Shown one piece after another: positions 46,874 to 58,700 of a DNA stretch of 64,000 bases; position 1 is the first letter of the stretch; each line of letters starts with the position of its first letter. The position numbers were made by a program, and so were the translations under genes. The DNA is taken from positions 1-64,000 of IMG/VR virus record IMGVR_UViG_3300019889_000001. The stretch is one strand, 5' to 3'. The notes under the pieces are model-generated. The model saw nothing but the letters and a program-made list of their open reading frames with translations. It made no database searches and was not told the origin of the DNA. This stretch comes from a virus.

Positions 46874-48739
46874 TCAGGCTCCTTCCACCCAGCCCAAAGG
46901 GTAGAGCGTTGGCGCGACTGATTCTTCGAGTCCGTCGGTGCCTGCGGTGACGGACACCTCGACCCGCTTCAATCTTCCGGCTTGGAGGAGCTGGCGGTAG
47001 CCGGAGTCGTGGACGTCGAGACGCCAGATCGATCCGGGCAGCAAATTGTTGACGTCGACCGGCGCGGACTCTGACAGGATCCCGCCGGAGATGACGGCCG
47101 GAGGTTTGCGGCGCAACGCGAGGACGGTGTCTGCGCGGCGTTGCAGGGTGGAGTCCGGCAGGTCGATTTCTGCGCCACCGGGTTGCGCGAATGGGTCAAC
47201 GTCGACGTAGAATAGGACGCCGACTTCGGCTTGCGACGGGACGTCTTCGGCAACTTTGTAGCGGCGGAAGCCTTCTTCGCCGCTGTCGGCGCTCGTCGAG
47301 ATCACGAAGTTCGTTTGGACGTCACCGGAGATCGCCCATTTCGGGCGGGTCGTGAACGCGGCGTTGGTGAAGGTTCCGAACTCCATGTCGAACGCCGAGT
47401 TGTAGGGGCCGGGAAGGACACGTGTTACGCCGTCGTCGATGTCGACGAACATCCAGCCGCGTCGCGGGTCCCACACGAACAAGGTGTCGAGCACCATGAA
47501 CGCGTCGATGCTCGAACCCATCAGTTCTTCGAGCAGCGGCCACGCGTATGAGCCTTGCCGCCATCGGAGCGTCCGGTCGGTGAACACTCCGACATACACC
47601 TCGGGGGCTTGGAGACGGTACGGGTCGGACGGTGACGCGGAGTGAACGTTGATGATGTCGGTGAACAACACCGCGGCATCAACAGAGGTGTAGATGGCTG
47701 GTTCGCTAGCGTAGATCGCGGGACGTTTCATCGTGCGGGCCAGGATGTCTGAGGCTCCAAGGACCAGCTCGGATTCTTCGCGCGTGATCGACGTGATCGG
47801 ACCGGACCAGACTCGTTGGTCGTTGCGTTCGATGAGGAGACCGAATTTCCAGGTTTCGATGCCACCGAACTTCTCGACACAGTACGCGCCGCCGAGATGG
47901 TCGGGTAGGCGTGCGCCGGCGGTGCTGATTTCGTCGAGGGAGCGGCTCCAGTTCAGGTTGGTCCAGCCGACTTTGTCGAGGGTGTTGCGGTAGCTGGAGT
48001 CGGTGAGCCACACGTTGTACGAGTCGGGGCAGCCGAGACGCAGACGACGCGGGTTCGCGAACGTAGGAGTGGTTTCGGGTTTCGGGATTAGCGTGGCCGA
48101 CAGGACAACACCTGCGGTGTTCGCGGCGGGGCTGTCGACGGACACTTTGCCGAGAGTGGTGTCGACGTTCGATTCCTGGGTCAGTACCGCGCCGGCGACG
48201 GAGCCTTCGTTGATCGGGAGAACTGTCAGCCGGTCGAGGTTCCATCCGCCGGTCGCGTTGATGGAGCCGACGACGGCGTTGTTGCACAGGACGTACAGGT
48301 AGTGCATGACGAGCCGGTCGTCGCCGAGGACGTCCATCGGGGGAAGATCCCATTCGTTGACCGGCAAGTTTTGGAACACATTCCAGAACTCCCAGTACGG
48401 ATCGGTGTCGGTGACACCGCGGACGACGATGGATTGCGCCCACCAGCCGATCTGGGCCGGGGTGTTCTCGTTTCGCTGCAGGATGATGTTCTGGGTGGTG
48501 CCGGTGATTCTGCCGGTCATGTAGCTGTTCCAGCCGCCGGTGCTGGTTTGGGTCCACAGGGTTTCCCAGCCGTCCGGCGCGATGATGTGACCGAAGTTGT
48601 CGGCCGCCAATGTGAAGGCGGCGGTTTTGATGAACGCGACGTCGCCGGGCGCCGCGGCTTCCAACGGGATGGTCAGGGTGTGGGAGGACAGTGTTTCGTC
48701 GTACACCCATCCTGACGTCGAGACGACGCGGATCGTCAC
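46874..48739 (-). CDS. large minor tail protein
   Basis: 621 aa. GTG 48739 overlaps the stop of the distal-tail gene (GTGA); the ORF extends 108 codons upstream only as shadow. N-terminal beta domain (TLTIPLEAAAPGDVAFI...), then a tail-hub-like part with RVWSGPITSITREESELVLGASD (in pieces), typical of siphovirus tail-associated proteins. Probably at the tail tip. Confidence 0.6.
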   Translation of the reverse strand: MTIRVVSTSGWVYDETLSSHTLTIPLEAAAPGDVAFIKTAAFTLAADNFGHIIAPDGWETLWTQTSTGGWNSYMTGRITGTTQNIILQRNENTPAQIGWWAQSIVVRGVTDTDPYWEFWNVFQNLPVNEWDLPPMDVLGDDRLVMHYLYVLCNNAVVGSINATGGWNLDRLTVLPINEGSVAGAVLTQESNVDTTLGKVSVDSPAANTAGVVLSATLIPKPETTPTFANPRRLRLGCPDSYNVWLTDSSYRNTLDKVGWTNLNWSRSLDEISTAGARLPDHLGGAYCVEKFGGIETWKFGLLIERNDQRVWSGPITSITREESELVLGASDILARTMKRPAIYASEPAIYTSVDAAVLFTDIINVHSASPSDPYRLQAPEVYVGVFTDRTLRWRQGSYAWPLLEELMGSSIDAFMVLDTLFVWDPRRGWMFVDIDDGVTRVLPGPYNSAFDMEFGTFTNAAFTTRPKWAISGDVQTNFVISTSADSGEEGFRRYKVAEDVPSQAEVGVLFYVDVDPFAQPGGAEIDLPDSTLQRRADTVLALRRKPPAVISGGILSESAPVDVNNLLPGSIWRLDVHDSGYRQLLQAGRLKRVEVSVTAGTDGLEESVAPTLYPLGWVEGA

Positions 48740-50028
48740 CCGCCACCCAACCGTTCCTGGAGTCGCATGGTCACTGCGGGGTAGTGGGGGTCGTCGTATT
48801 CGATGCCGTTCCATGTGAACTGGCCGAGCGCCCACTGCCCGCACAGTGATCCGGGTTCGAGTACGAGATGGAAATGTCCGCAGCCCAACGTGAAATCGCG
48901 GGGGACTGGGGGGTCGTTCTCGTCGAGATATGCGTAGGTTTCGGTGAGGACGCCGGTCGTCACGTCGCGATAGAGGACGCTTCTGCCTGCGACGTCCCAC
49001 ACCATTGTCGACCATGGCGGCAGGGGGCGGACGTAGATTTCGCCGAGGATGCCGAGACCGCATGGATTCGGGGAATGGCCGATGTCGAGCGGGTCGGCGT
49101 ACACGATGGCGCGCATCGGGACGGTGCCTTCGTCATGATCGTTGACCATGGTGACGATCGGGGCCATCGCCCCCATCGGGTCCGCTTCGAAGGAGAGGAT
49201 GGTGCGGCACGTGTCGTCAAGTTCGATGCAGCCGGGACGGCACGGGATACGCGACTGGTTGATCGTGACATCATCGAAACATGTCGGCAGATCGGCGACG
49301 CGGTCTTCATCGGTGGCCGGAACTTCGGTGTCCGGCAGGTAGATGGCGGGATCTCCAGCAGTCAACGTGACTGACGCGGCGCGCAGGAAGCAGGAGCCGC
49401 GGGGCACGAGGTCGGCCATCCATTCGAGACCTGTTGTTACCCCGACGCGCCGCATTTCTCCGAGCCCTTTCGACGGGTTGTCCATCGTGCCGCAGGTGCG
49501 TCGAATCAGAAGTGATTCGTCTGCGCAGCCGCCGCACACCCCGGTCAGGGTCGCTCCGAGCCAGTCGAACAGGTAGATCATGGCTTCTTCGGATCGGGCG
49601 AACAGAATGAAGTTCAGCTTCATGACTCGTCCGTCCGCGGAGGCGCGGCCGAGTCGTACGCCACCCCCGTATCCACCGATCGGTGACGACGGACGCGACA
49701 CGTGTCCTTCGCCGAGCCCCGTCCAGTCGGTGATGAAGAACCCGAGGGCTTCAGCGGATTCCGGATAGTTCGGGTTGTACCACGGTGCCGGATCGGCATC
49801 GGGTGACACGAAGTCGAGATGTTCCCATGTGTCTGGACACCACTGGTTCAGTTCGTCGAACGGCACCCACGAATATGTTTCGCAGGCGTCGTACAGAACG
49901 TCACACGGCGAGATGCCGTCGATCGCGAGGTCGGGGTCCGACAGGTATGCGCCGGTCCGTGCCCAGTTGATGATCTCGAGGACGCTGCTGCCGCTCTTGA
50001 GCAGCAGGTAGTTATGGTGTACGCCCAC
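48736..50028 (-). CDS. distal tail protein
   Basis: 430 aa. Dit-like layout: GGGVRLGRASADGRVMKLNFILFA followed by a beta-sandwich with paired cysteines (CGGCADESLLIRRTC). It lies after the tape measure and fibre genes, the normal place for the tail-tip adaptor. GTG start, leaderless TAGGCT, 6 nt. Confidence 0.7.
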   Translation of the reverse strand: MGVHHNYLLLKSGSSVLEIINWARTGAYLSDPDLAIDGISPCDVLYDACETYSWVPFDELNQWCPDTWEHLDFVSPDADPAPWYNPNYPESAEALGFFITDWTGLGEGHVSRPSSPIGGYGGGVRLGRASADGRVMKLNFILFARSEEAMIYLFDWLGATLTGVCGGCADESLLIRRTCGTMDNPSKGLGEMRRVGVTTGLEWMADLVPRGSCFLRAASVTLTAGDPAIYLPDTEVPATDEDRVADLPTCFDDVTINQSRIPCRPGCIELDDTCRTILSFEADPMGAMAPIVTMVNDHDEGTVPMRAIVYADPLDIGHSPNPCGLGILGEIYVRPLPPWSTMVWDVAGRSVLYRDVTTGVLTETYAYLDENDPPVPRDFTLGCGHFHLVLEPGSLCGQWALGQFTWNGIEYDDPHYPAVTMRLQERLGGG

Positions 50029-50034
50029 TGCGCG

Positions 50035-50040
50035 AGCCTA
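50035..50040 (-). promoter_or_regulatory. -10 element TAGGCT, leaderless promoter
   Basis: TAGGCT, 6 nt, GTG 50028; the same hexamer as at 22819. Confidence 0.5.
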
Positions 50041-50157
50041 ACCTCGCCGTGAGTCGTGGGCGATGAGATCGCTCGGGGTAACGCTGATTCATGGCGTCCC
50101 CGATGCTGGAGAATTGGTGTTGTCCGGTACTGAGGGGTCGTGTGCGAGACTCGGCCG

Positions 50158-50808
50158 ATGGGAATCGTGATCATCGGAGCGGGCGGATTCGGCCGAGAAA
50201 TACTTGACGTGATCGACGCGTCGCCGATCGCGACCGTTGAGCGTGACGATCGAACGGACCACATGTTCGCCTGCTTCGTCGACGACGGCACCCCCGACCT
50301 GGCCAAGGTCGCCGCCCTGGGTGAGCGAGTACTCGGCGGACTCCAGATGCTCACCAAACTGCGATGCACCTACCTGATCGGCGTCGGGAATCCGGCGACG
50401 CGTCGCCTGATCGACGAGCGCGCGTTGGGGCTGGGCAGGTTGCCGTACCCGATGGTCATGCATTCGACGGCAGCGATCGGTCGGAGTGTCGATCTCGGCG
50501 CTGGGGCGGTGGTGTGTGCGCATGCGGCGCTCACGACGAACATCGTCGCCGGTCGTCATCTGCATGTGAACCTCGGAGCGACGATTGGCCACGACTGCGT
50601 GATCGGCGACTACGTGACTTTGGCCCCCGGCGTCAACGTGTCCGGAAATGTGACGATTGGCGATGAGGTTGAGTTCGGCACAGGGGCGCAAGTACTCCCC
50701 GGACTGGCCATCGGCGCCGGTGCTCGTGTTGGGGCGGGAGCCGTCGTGACACGCGACGTCGAGCCCGGAACCACAGTCATCGGTGTCCCGGCGAAGCCCC
50801 GGCGGTAG
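50158..50808 (+). CDS. NeuD-like sugar O-acyltransferase
   Basis: 216 aa. Rossmann-like opening GIVIIGAGGFGREILDVIDA, then a left-handed beta-helix of hexapeptide repeats (IGRSVDLGAGAVV, LGATIGHDCVIGD, VTIGDEVEFG, LAIGAGARVGAGAV) ending VIGVPAKPRR, as in PglD/NeuD acetyltransferases. Encoded on the plus strand between two minus-strand tail genes, so it is an autonomous insert (moron). GTG 50140, 6 nt after TACTGA, is an alternative start. May acetylate a sugar made by the transferase cluster. Confidence 0.85.
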   Translation: MGIVIIGAGGFGREILDVIDASPIATVERDDRTDHMFACFVDDGTPDLAKVAALGERVLGGLQMLTKLRCTYLIGVGNPATRRLIDERALGLGRLPYPMVMHSTAAIGRSVDLGAGAVVCAHAALTTNIVAGRHLHVNLGATIGHDCVIGDYVTLAPGVNVSGNVTIGDEVEFGTGAQVLPGLAIGAGARVGAGAVVTRDVEPGTTVIGVPAKPRR

Positions 50809-50816
50809 GTGCTGGC

Positions 50817-52763
50817 TCACGTGACGAGTCCAAGGTTGCGAAGGGCGGTGATGATGGCGTTGATCACGGTGGCGTCAGTGCCAGCCGCTACGCCCGGGCT
50901 CGCGGCCTTCACGACGGGAGTCGCGCCGTAGAACCCGGCAGTCGTGCCGTCGTGGTTTAGCGCGCCTCCGATGTTGGCGTTGCGACCAAGTGTGATGTCC
51001 CGGGGTCGAACCCCGGCAATACCGATGTCGTACGTGTTGTCGGCCGAGAAGGCGATGTGACCCTTGATGCCGAGGAATTGAGCGTTGTAGCAGTAGACCC
51101 GGGCAACATCTGGGGTGCCGGCAACTCCGAACACGAACCCGCGGATGTTGGCGTCGGCCTTCATGATCTGCGTGGCGTCGGACTCCTTGCCCGCCGGGAC
51201 GTACCAGACAACATCGCCGTTCGCGAATGTTTCGATCTGTGTTTCGGCGCCTTGCATCACGGTTTGCACGACCGGGTTGCCAACCTCGCCCTTCAACACC
51301 ATGCCTTTGTCGTTGAATGAGGTCTGACCGAACGAATACTTCACGTATGAGAAGGTGTCCACATCGTTGTATGTCCCGAGGTCGGATATTTTGGCGCTGC
51401 CAACCAGGTCATAGCCGCCGATGATCTTGTTGGCCGACGAGCCCGCCAGGAATTGGATCGAGCCGTCGGGGTTCGCCTCCCAACGGCAGCCGACGTAAAC
51501 GTTGGCGTCGCCGCCTTCGAGCAGAGTTGTTTCCTGGCTGGAGCCTTCAAACCCGAAGCACATCCAGGTGTTGCCGTTCGACTGCGCTGTGTTGTCGACC
51601 ATCACCGTGCCGACGTAGCTGGCGGCTCCGGAGAAGAACGCGACGCGTCCGTGGAACTCGTTTTGGTTGGTCCAGCCGCTGTTGACCTGCTCGAACTTCA
51701 CGCCGGTCTTGTTGTCGAGCACCTCAAGGTCGAATATGTTGTACGACACTCCGGCCGCATCGCCATGCAGCGTGAGTCCGGCGCAGAACTCACGGATGTC
51801 CAGATGGAAGCGGGCGTGGTAGGTGTTCTCGATGACAACGCCCTTCGACGTCGAATCGGTCGAATCCCATAGTCGCGAGGCGCGGTGGATGGCCAGCCGA
51901 ATGTCGCAGCCGTTCGCCCCCGATATCTCCACCGCCGTGCCGGTGCCGCTGTAGGTGATCTGCGTGACGTAGAGCGCGGTCATCGACATCTGGACGTTGA
52001 TGTTGCCGAACGTCAGGGTGTCCGATGTCGAGTACTCTCCCTCCCTGAAAACGAGGGTCCCACCTGGCGCAAGCGAATCGGCGGCAGCCTGAATGGCTGC
52101 CGTGTCATCGCCGCCGGATGGCTCCACGACAACAAACGGCAGATTGGCTGGAGTGACGATCCTGTCTGTCGCTGTCCCTGCCGCCATGTCGGCGGCATCA
52201 GCCGCCGCGCTGGTCACCGCAGGAGAAGGGATGTTCTCCAACACCCATCCGACGCCCGGGTCCATCGATATGTCGCCGGGGATGGCTGCTAGTCCGGCGG
52301 GGTTGACCCATTTCGTGGTGAGAACGCCCGCGATCGTCTCTGGGCCGGTTGCTGCTAGTGCGCCTGATCCTGGGGGGCCGGGAGGTCCGACGACGACAGG
52401 GGTTCCTTCGAATTCTGCGACCGGGGTGACGTCGGCCAGGTCAACAGTGGACCCGGACGCCAGGTTCATGAAGAACGAGTAGTGGACGCGTGCCCCGCCG
52501 CGTTTCGTGGCGACGTCGACACGCCAAGTCCAGTCGACCGGATTCAGATCAGGGTCGTCGGTGGCGACGAGTTCGATCGAGAACGACCCGTCTACATCCA
52601 GGTCCGCGTCCATGGACTCGGGGAGCAGAATGACGTTGTCGGAGGCGTCCAGCAGATAACGGACCGAAGGGGTGAACGACACCCGCCCTTGTGCAGCAGT
52701 GCCGTCTACCAGCGTATAGGTCCCTGTTACGGTCCCGGTCGAGACGGACGGAGGCAACGGCAT
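50817..52763 (-). CDS. tail fibre/spike with collagen-like and pectin-lyase-like parts
   Basis: 648 aa. N-terminal beta domain for tail attachment, VVVGPPGPPGSG collagen-like hinge (about 125-135), then DDTAAIQAAADSLAPGGTLVF, the start of a right-handed beta-helix (pectate-lyase-3 type), and a C-terminal cap. Binds or cuts host surface glycans by family. TAGGAT lies 8 nt before ATG 52763. Converges with the acyltransferase gene. Confidence 0.75.
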   Translation of the reverse strand: MPLPPSVSTGTVTGTYTLVDGTAAQGRVSFTPSVRYLLDASDNVILLPESMDADLDVDGSFSIELVATDDPDLNPVDWTWRVDVATKRGGARVHYSFFMNLASGSTVDLADVTPVAEFEGTPVVVGPPGPPGSGALAATGPETIAGVLTTKWVNPAGLAAIPGDISMDPGVGWVLENIPSPAVTSAAADAADMAAGTATDRIVTPANLPFVVVEPSGGDDTAAIQAAADSLAPGGTLVFREGEYSTSDTLTFGNINVQMSMTALYVTQITYSGTGTAVEISGANGCDIRLAIHRASRLWDSTDSTSKGVVIENTYHARFHLDIREFCAGLTLHGDAAGVSYNIFDLEVLDNKTGVKFEQVNSGWTNQNEFHGRVAFFSGAASYVGTVMVDNTAQSNGNTWMCFGFEGSSQETTLLEGGDANVYVGCRWEANPDGSIQFLAGSSANKIIGGYDLVGSAKISDLGTYNDVDTFSYVKYSFGQTSFNDKGMVLKGEVGNPVVQTVMQGAETQIETFANGDVVWYVPAGKESDATQIMKADANIRGFVFGVAGTPDVARVYCYNAQFLGIKGHIAFSADNTYDIGIAGVRPRDITLGRNANIGGALNHDGTTAGFYGATPVVKAASPGVAAGTDATVINAIITALRNLGLVT

Positions 52764-52771
52764 TGGTCGGG

Positions 52772-52777
52772 ATCCTA
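52772..52777 (-). promoter_or_regulatory. -10 element TAGGAT for fibre gene
   Basis: TAGGAT, 8 nt, ATG 52763. Confidence 0.4.
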
Positions 52778-52779
52778 GT

Positions 52780-55700
52780 TCATCCGCCGAGAGTCTCGAA
52801 GGCCACGCGGTTCAGCACAGCCAAACCGATTGCCTCTGGATCGCCGTACGGCACCACCAGATTCAGGTTTTCGATAGTGGGGCGCGGGGCCTGGTCGTTG
52901 GCGCCCGGCAACGCCGCCGCGGCACCGGCGGCGGCGGCTTCGAAATCTCGGATCTGCTGGATGAAATTGGCGAGAGCGGTGTCGGACAGGCCGACCTGTT
53001 CGACGAGGGCGGCGATCTGGGTGGCGTTAAATCCGAAGGCGATCGCCGAGTTGACGAGGTTGTCGCGGAAGCCACGGAGATTCGAGACGACCTGGTCGGC
53101 GCTTTGACCGGCCTCGAGCATTTCGGTGGCGAAGCCGCGGATCGACTCGAGCTGTTCGAGGATCAGGGCGTTGTTGGCGAGTCCTTCCGCCGAGAAGTCG
53201 AGGGCGGTCAACTGCTGGCGCCATTGAGCAAGGGCGGCGCTCGACACACCGTAGGCGGCGATGACTTCGTCGACTTGGGCGACGTTGAAGCCGAGGCTGG
53301 CGGCCTGGTTGCGAAGCGCGTTGACATAGGCGTTCATGGTGTCGGTGACTCCACCGGCGCTGCTGCCCGCTTCTAGCGCAGCGCGGCCCCATTCGGTGAT
53401 GCTCGCGATGGCGGACGCGAGGGCTTCGCGGTTCGCGGAACCGGCGAACGTGCCTTGGCTGAGGGCGGCCGGTCCGGTGGCGAGGATGTTCTGCTGACGC
53501 AGCGATAGCGGTTGGGCGACACCTTCGTTGTTGGTGCCTGCCCGTAGATGCCAGGCATCGTTCCATTCCTGGGCGATCGAAGTGAACGCATCCTGGAATT
53601 GGAGGAGGGCGAGGTTGATGCCGACCTGGGCCTTCTCCAGACCGCCTGCCGTGCGCGACCCGAGTGATTCGCTTGCCGCCGATCGGAACTGGCCGTAGAT
53701 TCCTTGCGCCCGCTGATACTCCTGGATCACCCGCTGACTGGACGCCGACAGCGATGTTCCTCCTGGAATCAACGACGGGGTGAGCGCGCCGAAGATGGCG
53801 GAGCCGACCTGGGCTTTCCGCATTGCTTCACCGGCACGTTCGGTGCCTTTCGCGATGGCTCCTTCGATGGCGTCGCCCATTGCTTGAGCCATGTCTCCTT
53901 CGGCGTCCTGGATGCCCTGGACGAAGCCTTGGCCGATCTGGGTGCCGATGTCGAAGAACACCTGTGATGGTGAGCGGATCTTCAGTTTCGCCCGTGCCGC
54001 CGCAGCGACGATCGCCGCGACATTAGCGGCGGCGTTCGCGGCCTGTCCGGCTTGCGAGCTGATGCCTTGCGCCATGGCGTTCGTCAGGTTCGCGCCGGCG
54101 CTGTACATCGCGATGTTGTACACCCTGACCGCGCTGACAGCCGCCGCGGCGGGCCGGGCGGCGGCCGATGCGGCTCCGCTGCTGCCGCCGGTGATGCCGG
54201 CCGTGATAGCTGACCCGATAGCGGTCGCGGCACGCAACGCCTGGACCGCGCCGGCGATCAAGGTGGCGACGATTCTGGATGTGACGTCGCGGGCTTGGGC
54301 GATGCCGCGGTCGTCGACGGTGACGCCAACCGAACTCGGAGATTTCGCTCTGGTCTTCGTGGTGCCGGTCACGCTTGCTGTGATGGCGTTCGCGACTTCC
54401 TTCGAGGAGGAGATGCCTTCGGCGATGCCTCCAGCAATCTTCGTGCCGATTTCACGGGCCTGCGGATAGGTCCCGCCCCCTGCTCCGGCGACAGCCCCGG
54501 CGAGAACGTCGTCTGCGGCTTGGGCGCCGATTTCCATGAATCTGCCTTTGCCTTCGGTGCCCGCCGTGCCTAATTCGGCCGCGACAGCCAGCATGACTGC
54601 CTGTGCCTTCTCCTTGACGAGGGCTCTGGCTTCGGGGGTGTCGAGGGCGTTGACGGCTTCGAGCATGAGGAGTTCGGCTTCGGGGGTGAGGTCGGCGTCG
54701 ACGATCTGCTGACGTAGCCCGTTGAGGAACGAATCCATTTCGGCGCCGTTCGTGACGAGGCCTTCGTCGACGGCCTGGCCGAACAGATCGGCGATGCTGT
54801 CGCGGAACGGTCCGACGGCCTGACGGATCGCGGCGGCCTGATCTGCGGGGGCGACGCCTTCGAGGGCGCTGAGGATCTGTTCGTTGACGTTGGGTAGCCC
54901 GAGAGCGAATTCGTCGGCGAGCGCCTGGAACGATCCTCCGTAGCTGCCGATGTTGAGAAGATCTTCGAGGGCGGCCTGCGCGTCATTGGCGGCATCCTTC
55001 AAGTCGTCGAGAGGGACCACGACGTCACCGACAGCACCCTTGATTGCGGACACGTCGGTGTCGTTCAACTTCTTCACGTCGGTGGTAGCCAGCTCGGCAT
55101 CCAGACCAATCTGAGCGAGCGCTTTCGCGACGGCGTCGGATTCGCCAGCGAGCACTCCGTGGATGTTGGCGAGGTCGCCCTCGGTGATGCCGAGGAGTCC
55201 GAGGATTTCGTTACCGCGGTTCAACAGGTCAATCTGGGATTGGTCCATACCGAGATCGAGCAGCCTTTGTGGATCGAGATCGCCGATCTCGGCGAGGTTG
55301 AGTCCAAGTTCGTCGACGAGCGCGATGAAATCCTCGAACTGTGCTCCGGTCAATCCGACGTCGTCGAGCGCGGCAGCCTCGTCCGCGAGGCCTTGGAGGA
55401 AGCGGGTGGCTTCGTCGGCTGGAGTGGAGATTCCTTCGGTCAGGCGATCGCCGAACGCGACGAAGTCGAAGTCGGCCATGTTCACGAGCGCGTCGCCCCA
55501 CGCCGCGAATGCGTCGGGTCCGGCCTCGCTGAGGCTGTTGAGGATGAGCTCTGAGATACCTTGACCGATTTCGATGCCGCTGAGGTCACGCAACGCGTCG
55601 ACGTAGGTCGAAACTTTCTCGGCAGCCTTCTCGGCTTCTCGGGCCTGCGATCCGAACAGGGCACCGAGTCCCGCCACTGCGGTGCCGAGAACCGCTCCGA

Positions 55701-58700
55701 TTGCTGTGCCGACACCGGGAGCGATCGACGTGCCAATGGCCGCGCCTGTCGCGCCGCCCGTAAGGAGTCCCAGAACGAGTCCGCCGAAGCTGCCGCTCTG
55801 ACCAGCAAGGTTGCCTGCTTCAAAGGCGATGAGGCCGCCAACGACAGCGCTACCGATCGAACGGCCGACGGTTGCCAACTGATCGCGGAAGCGAACGGGG
55901 ATTTGGGCAGACAGTTTCGTCTGGGCGATGCCGTCGGTCACTGCGCCGCCGAGTCCAGCCTGGGCGATGCCAGAGGTGACAGCGTTCTTCAGCTTCGCCG
56001 ATTCGGTGCGGTTACGGAAGATGCCGACGAGGCCACCGAGGAGTCCTCGACCGGCGGACGTCCCAATGATGAGCGCGCCGACTGCGACAGTGAGCCCGAC
56101 CGCCGGGTCGGAGAGAATCGCTCCGATGGCGTCCGTGAGGAGGCCGGGTCCTTCGGTCTTGATGAAGTCGAACGCGACGCCAAGACCGTCGAGGAGGATG
56201 TTGCCCCATTCGTCGGCGTTTTCGGCGATGCCTTCGAAGACGCCGAGGAGGGCGGCACCGATAGCCGCTAGCAATGCGGCCGCGGTGACGGCGAGTGCGA
56301 TGACAAAGCGGGGGTCGGAGACGAACAGTCCGAGGACGCGTCCGACCTCGCGAATGATGTTGCCGATGTCCTTCGCGACACCGATGACATTCGCCGAGCT
56401 GAACGTGCTGGCGAACCAGGCGGTGATTGCGTCCCATACCGGTCCGAGGGCGTCGCCGACTTCCTCGGTGATGTTGCCGAGGGATGTCGTCAGGCCGTCC
56501 CAGATTCCACCAAGATCGACGCCGCCACCATCGGCACCGAGTGACTTACCTTCGGTGTCGTTCCCACCAAACAGTCCTTGGATCGCATTGCCGATCGCGT
56601 CGGTCAACGGCTCGATCAGGGTGAGGCCGGTTTGGATGGCGGCGGCGATGGTGCCGATGACGTCCCCGATGAATCCGACGACGTTCGACACGCCGTTCGC
56701 GAACGGCCCGCGGAAGAACCGGACGATGGGTCCGAGGAATGTGTCTTCGAGGACGTTGAGGATTCGTGTCCCAACTCCGCCCGGGTCGTCACCGAAGAGG
56801 GCGTTGAAGATGTCGCCGAGGAACCCGCCGAAGTCGGCGATGCCGCCGCCGATCGTTTCGACGAGATCGGCGAACGGACCGCGGAAGAATTCGGTGATGG
56901 GACCCAGGAAGGTTTGCTCGAGGACGTTCAGGACGCGGGTTCCGACGCTCTGGTCGGCCGTAGCTTTGCCCGCGCCTGCCCCACCGCCACCGAAGATCGC
57001 CGAGAAAATGTCGCCGCCGAACCCGCCAATGCCTTCGATCGCATTGGCGAACGGGCCGCGGAAGAACTCGACGAATGGGCCGAGGAATGTGGTTTCGAGG
57101 AGGTTGAGGAAGTCGTTGCCGCCGCGGGCCTCGGCGAACATGGCTTCGCCGGGTTCGATGCCGAACAGGCTTGTCACGATGCTTTCGGAGAAGTCGCCGA
57201 TGGCTCGGCCGATGTCCTGCAAAGTGTCGGCGAGGAACCGGCCGCCTTCGCCGATGCGGAGGAAGAATTCGAACATCTTCACCCAGTTGGTGAGACTGAC
57301 GATTCCGCGTCGCAGGCTTTGGACGAATCCGGCGACGCGGTCGCCGAGGGACTTGAAGAAGTTCTGATTCCCGAAGATGGCGCTGCTCGCGATGCCGCCG
57401 ACGAATTCGAGTAGACCGCGAACCGCTTCGCCGAGCCCGGCGAACGCTGGCTTCAATCCGGCGAGGGCCCCGCGAAGACGCAGGGAGCTGTCCCGGATGC
57501 GTCCGAACAACGCGCCGAGGCCGCCTGCGGCGAGCACCGTCAGACCCAGCGGGCTCGTGAGAGCGATGAGAGCGAGGCGGAGGATCTTGAATCCGCCGGC
57601 GAGGGCGAGGACGCCACCGATGGCTTTGGCCGCATCCCCGAGGGAGTCGCGGAACTGCTTCAGCCGTTCGTTGGTTTCTGCGGGAGGAGTGAAGTTCTCC
57701 CAGATTTCGGCGGCGTCTTCGGCGGAGACGAAGTTCTCGTCGGTGAATCCAAACTGGGCGCGGAGGACTTCCTGGGCGGCGGGGGGCAGATCAAGGATGT
57801 TGACTTCGGCGTTCGGGTCGGTCGCTGCCAGGTCGGCGAACGGGTTCTTCCCGCGGTCCCTCGAGAACATCGAACCCGAGATGAATCCTCCGGCCGCGGA
57901 GAGGAACTGGTTGAGGGCGCCCATCCCTCGCTTCAGCGGGCCTTCGACGAGCCCGATGATTTCGGCGCCGAAGATCGCGAAGTTCTCACGAAGGTTGTCG
58001 GCCAGGCCGCCGAGTGATTGACCGACTTTTTGGGAGAAGCCTTCGAGTTCTGGGAACCTTGCCGCGGCGCCTTCCTGGAGGGCTTCGAAGAAGGCGTCGG
58101 CGGTGATCGCACCACCGAGGTCGCCGTCGCGTCGGGCCTTTTGGAATGCGGCCTGGTCGCCACCGAAGAACCGGTCGGCGAGAATCGAGACGAGTGGGAC
58201 GCCGGGGATGGATTCGAGGAGCTGGTTGAGTTCTTGGCCTTCGAGGCGGCCGGAGGCGGCGATCTGGCTGAAGGCGAGGCGGGCCGCGGCGAACTGCTGT
58301 GTTCCGCCACCGGTCAAAGAGACGAGATCCGAAAGGAAGGTGACGGTGTCGAAGGCGCGGTCGGCATCTCCGAACGCCGCGGTGAGTTGGGCGACTGATC
58401 CTGCGACCTCGGTGAAGTCGAAGCGGGTGGTACGGGCGTAGTCGGAGATCTGCTGAAGCATTGCCGTCGCCTTGGGGCCCGACTGAAGCAGGGTGGTGAA
58501 CTGGAGTTCCAGCGACTCTTCCTGCCCGGCGCGAGTGAAGCCGGACGTGAGTAACGCACCGAGGCTGAGCCCGCCGGCGGCACCGGCCAGCCCGAGGCCG
58601 CCGAGGATGCCGGACTGCTGTTGAGCTTGGAATCGCTGCTGAGCCTGTGCTTGTCGGCTGAGACTTGCGGTGAGAGCGCGTTCGCGTCGGCTCATGCTGG

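Noticed and set aside
47706-48746. 346-aa minus ORF inside the large minor tail gene
   Set aside because: Extremely Arg/His-rich, no start context, complete overlap with a well-formed gene.
55561-57414. Long plus-strand ORFs opposite the tape measure
   Set aside because: Composition mirrors the Ala/Gly codons of the tape measure; typical antisense shadows in high-GC DNA.
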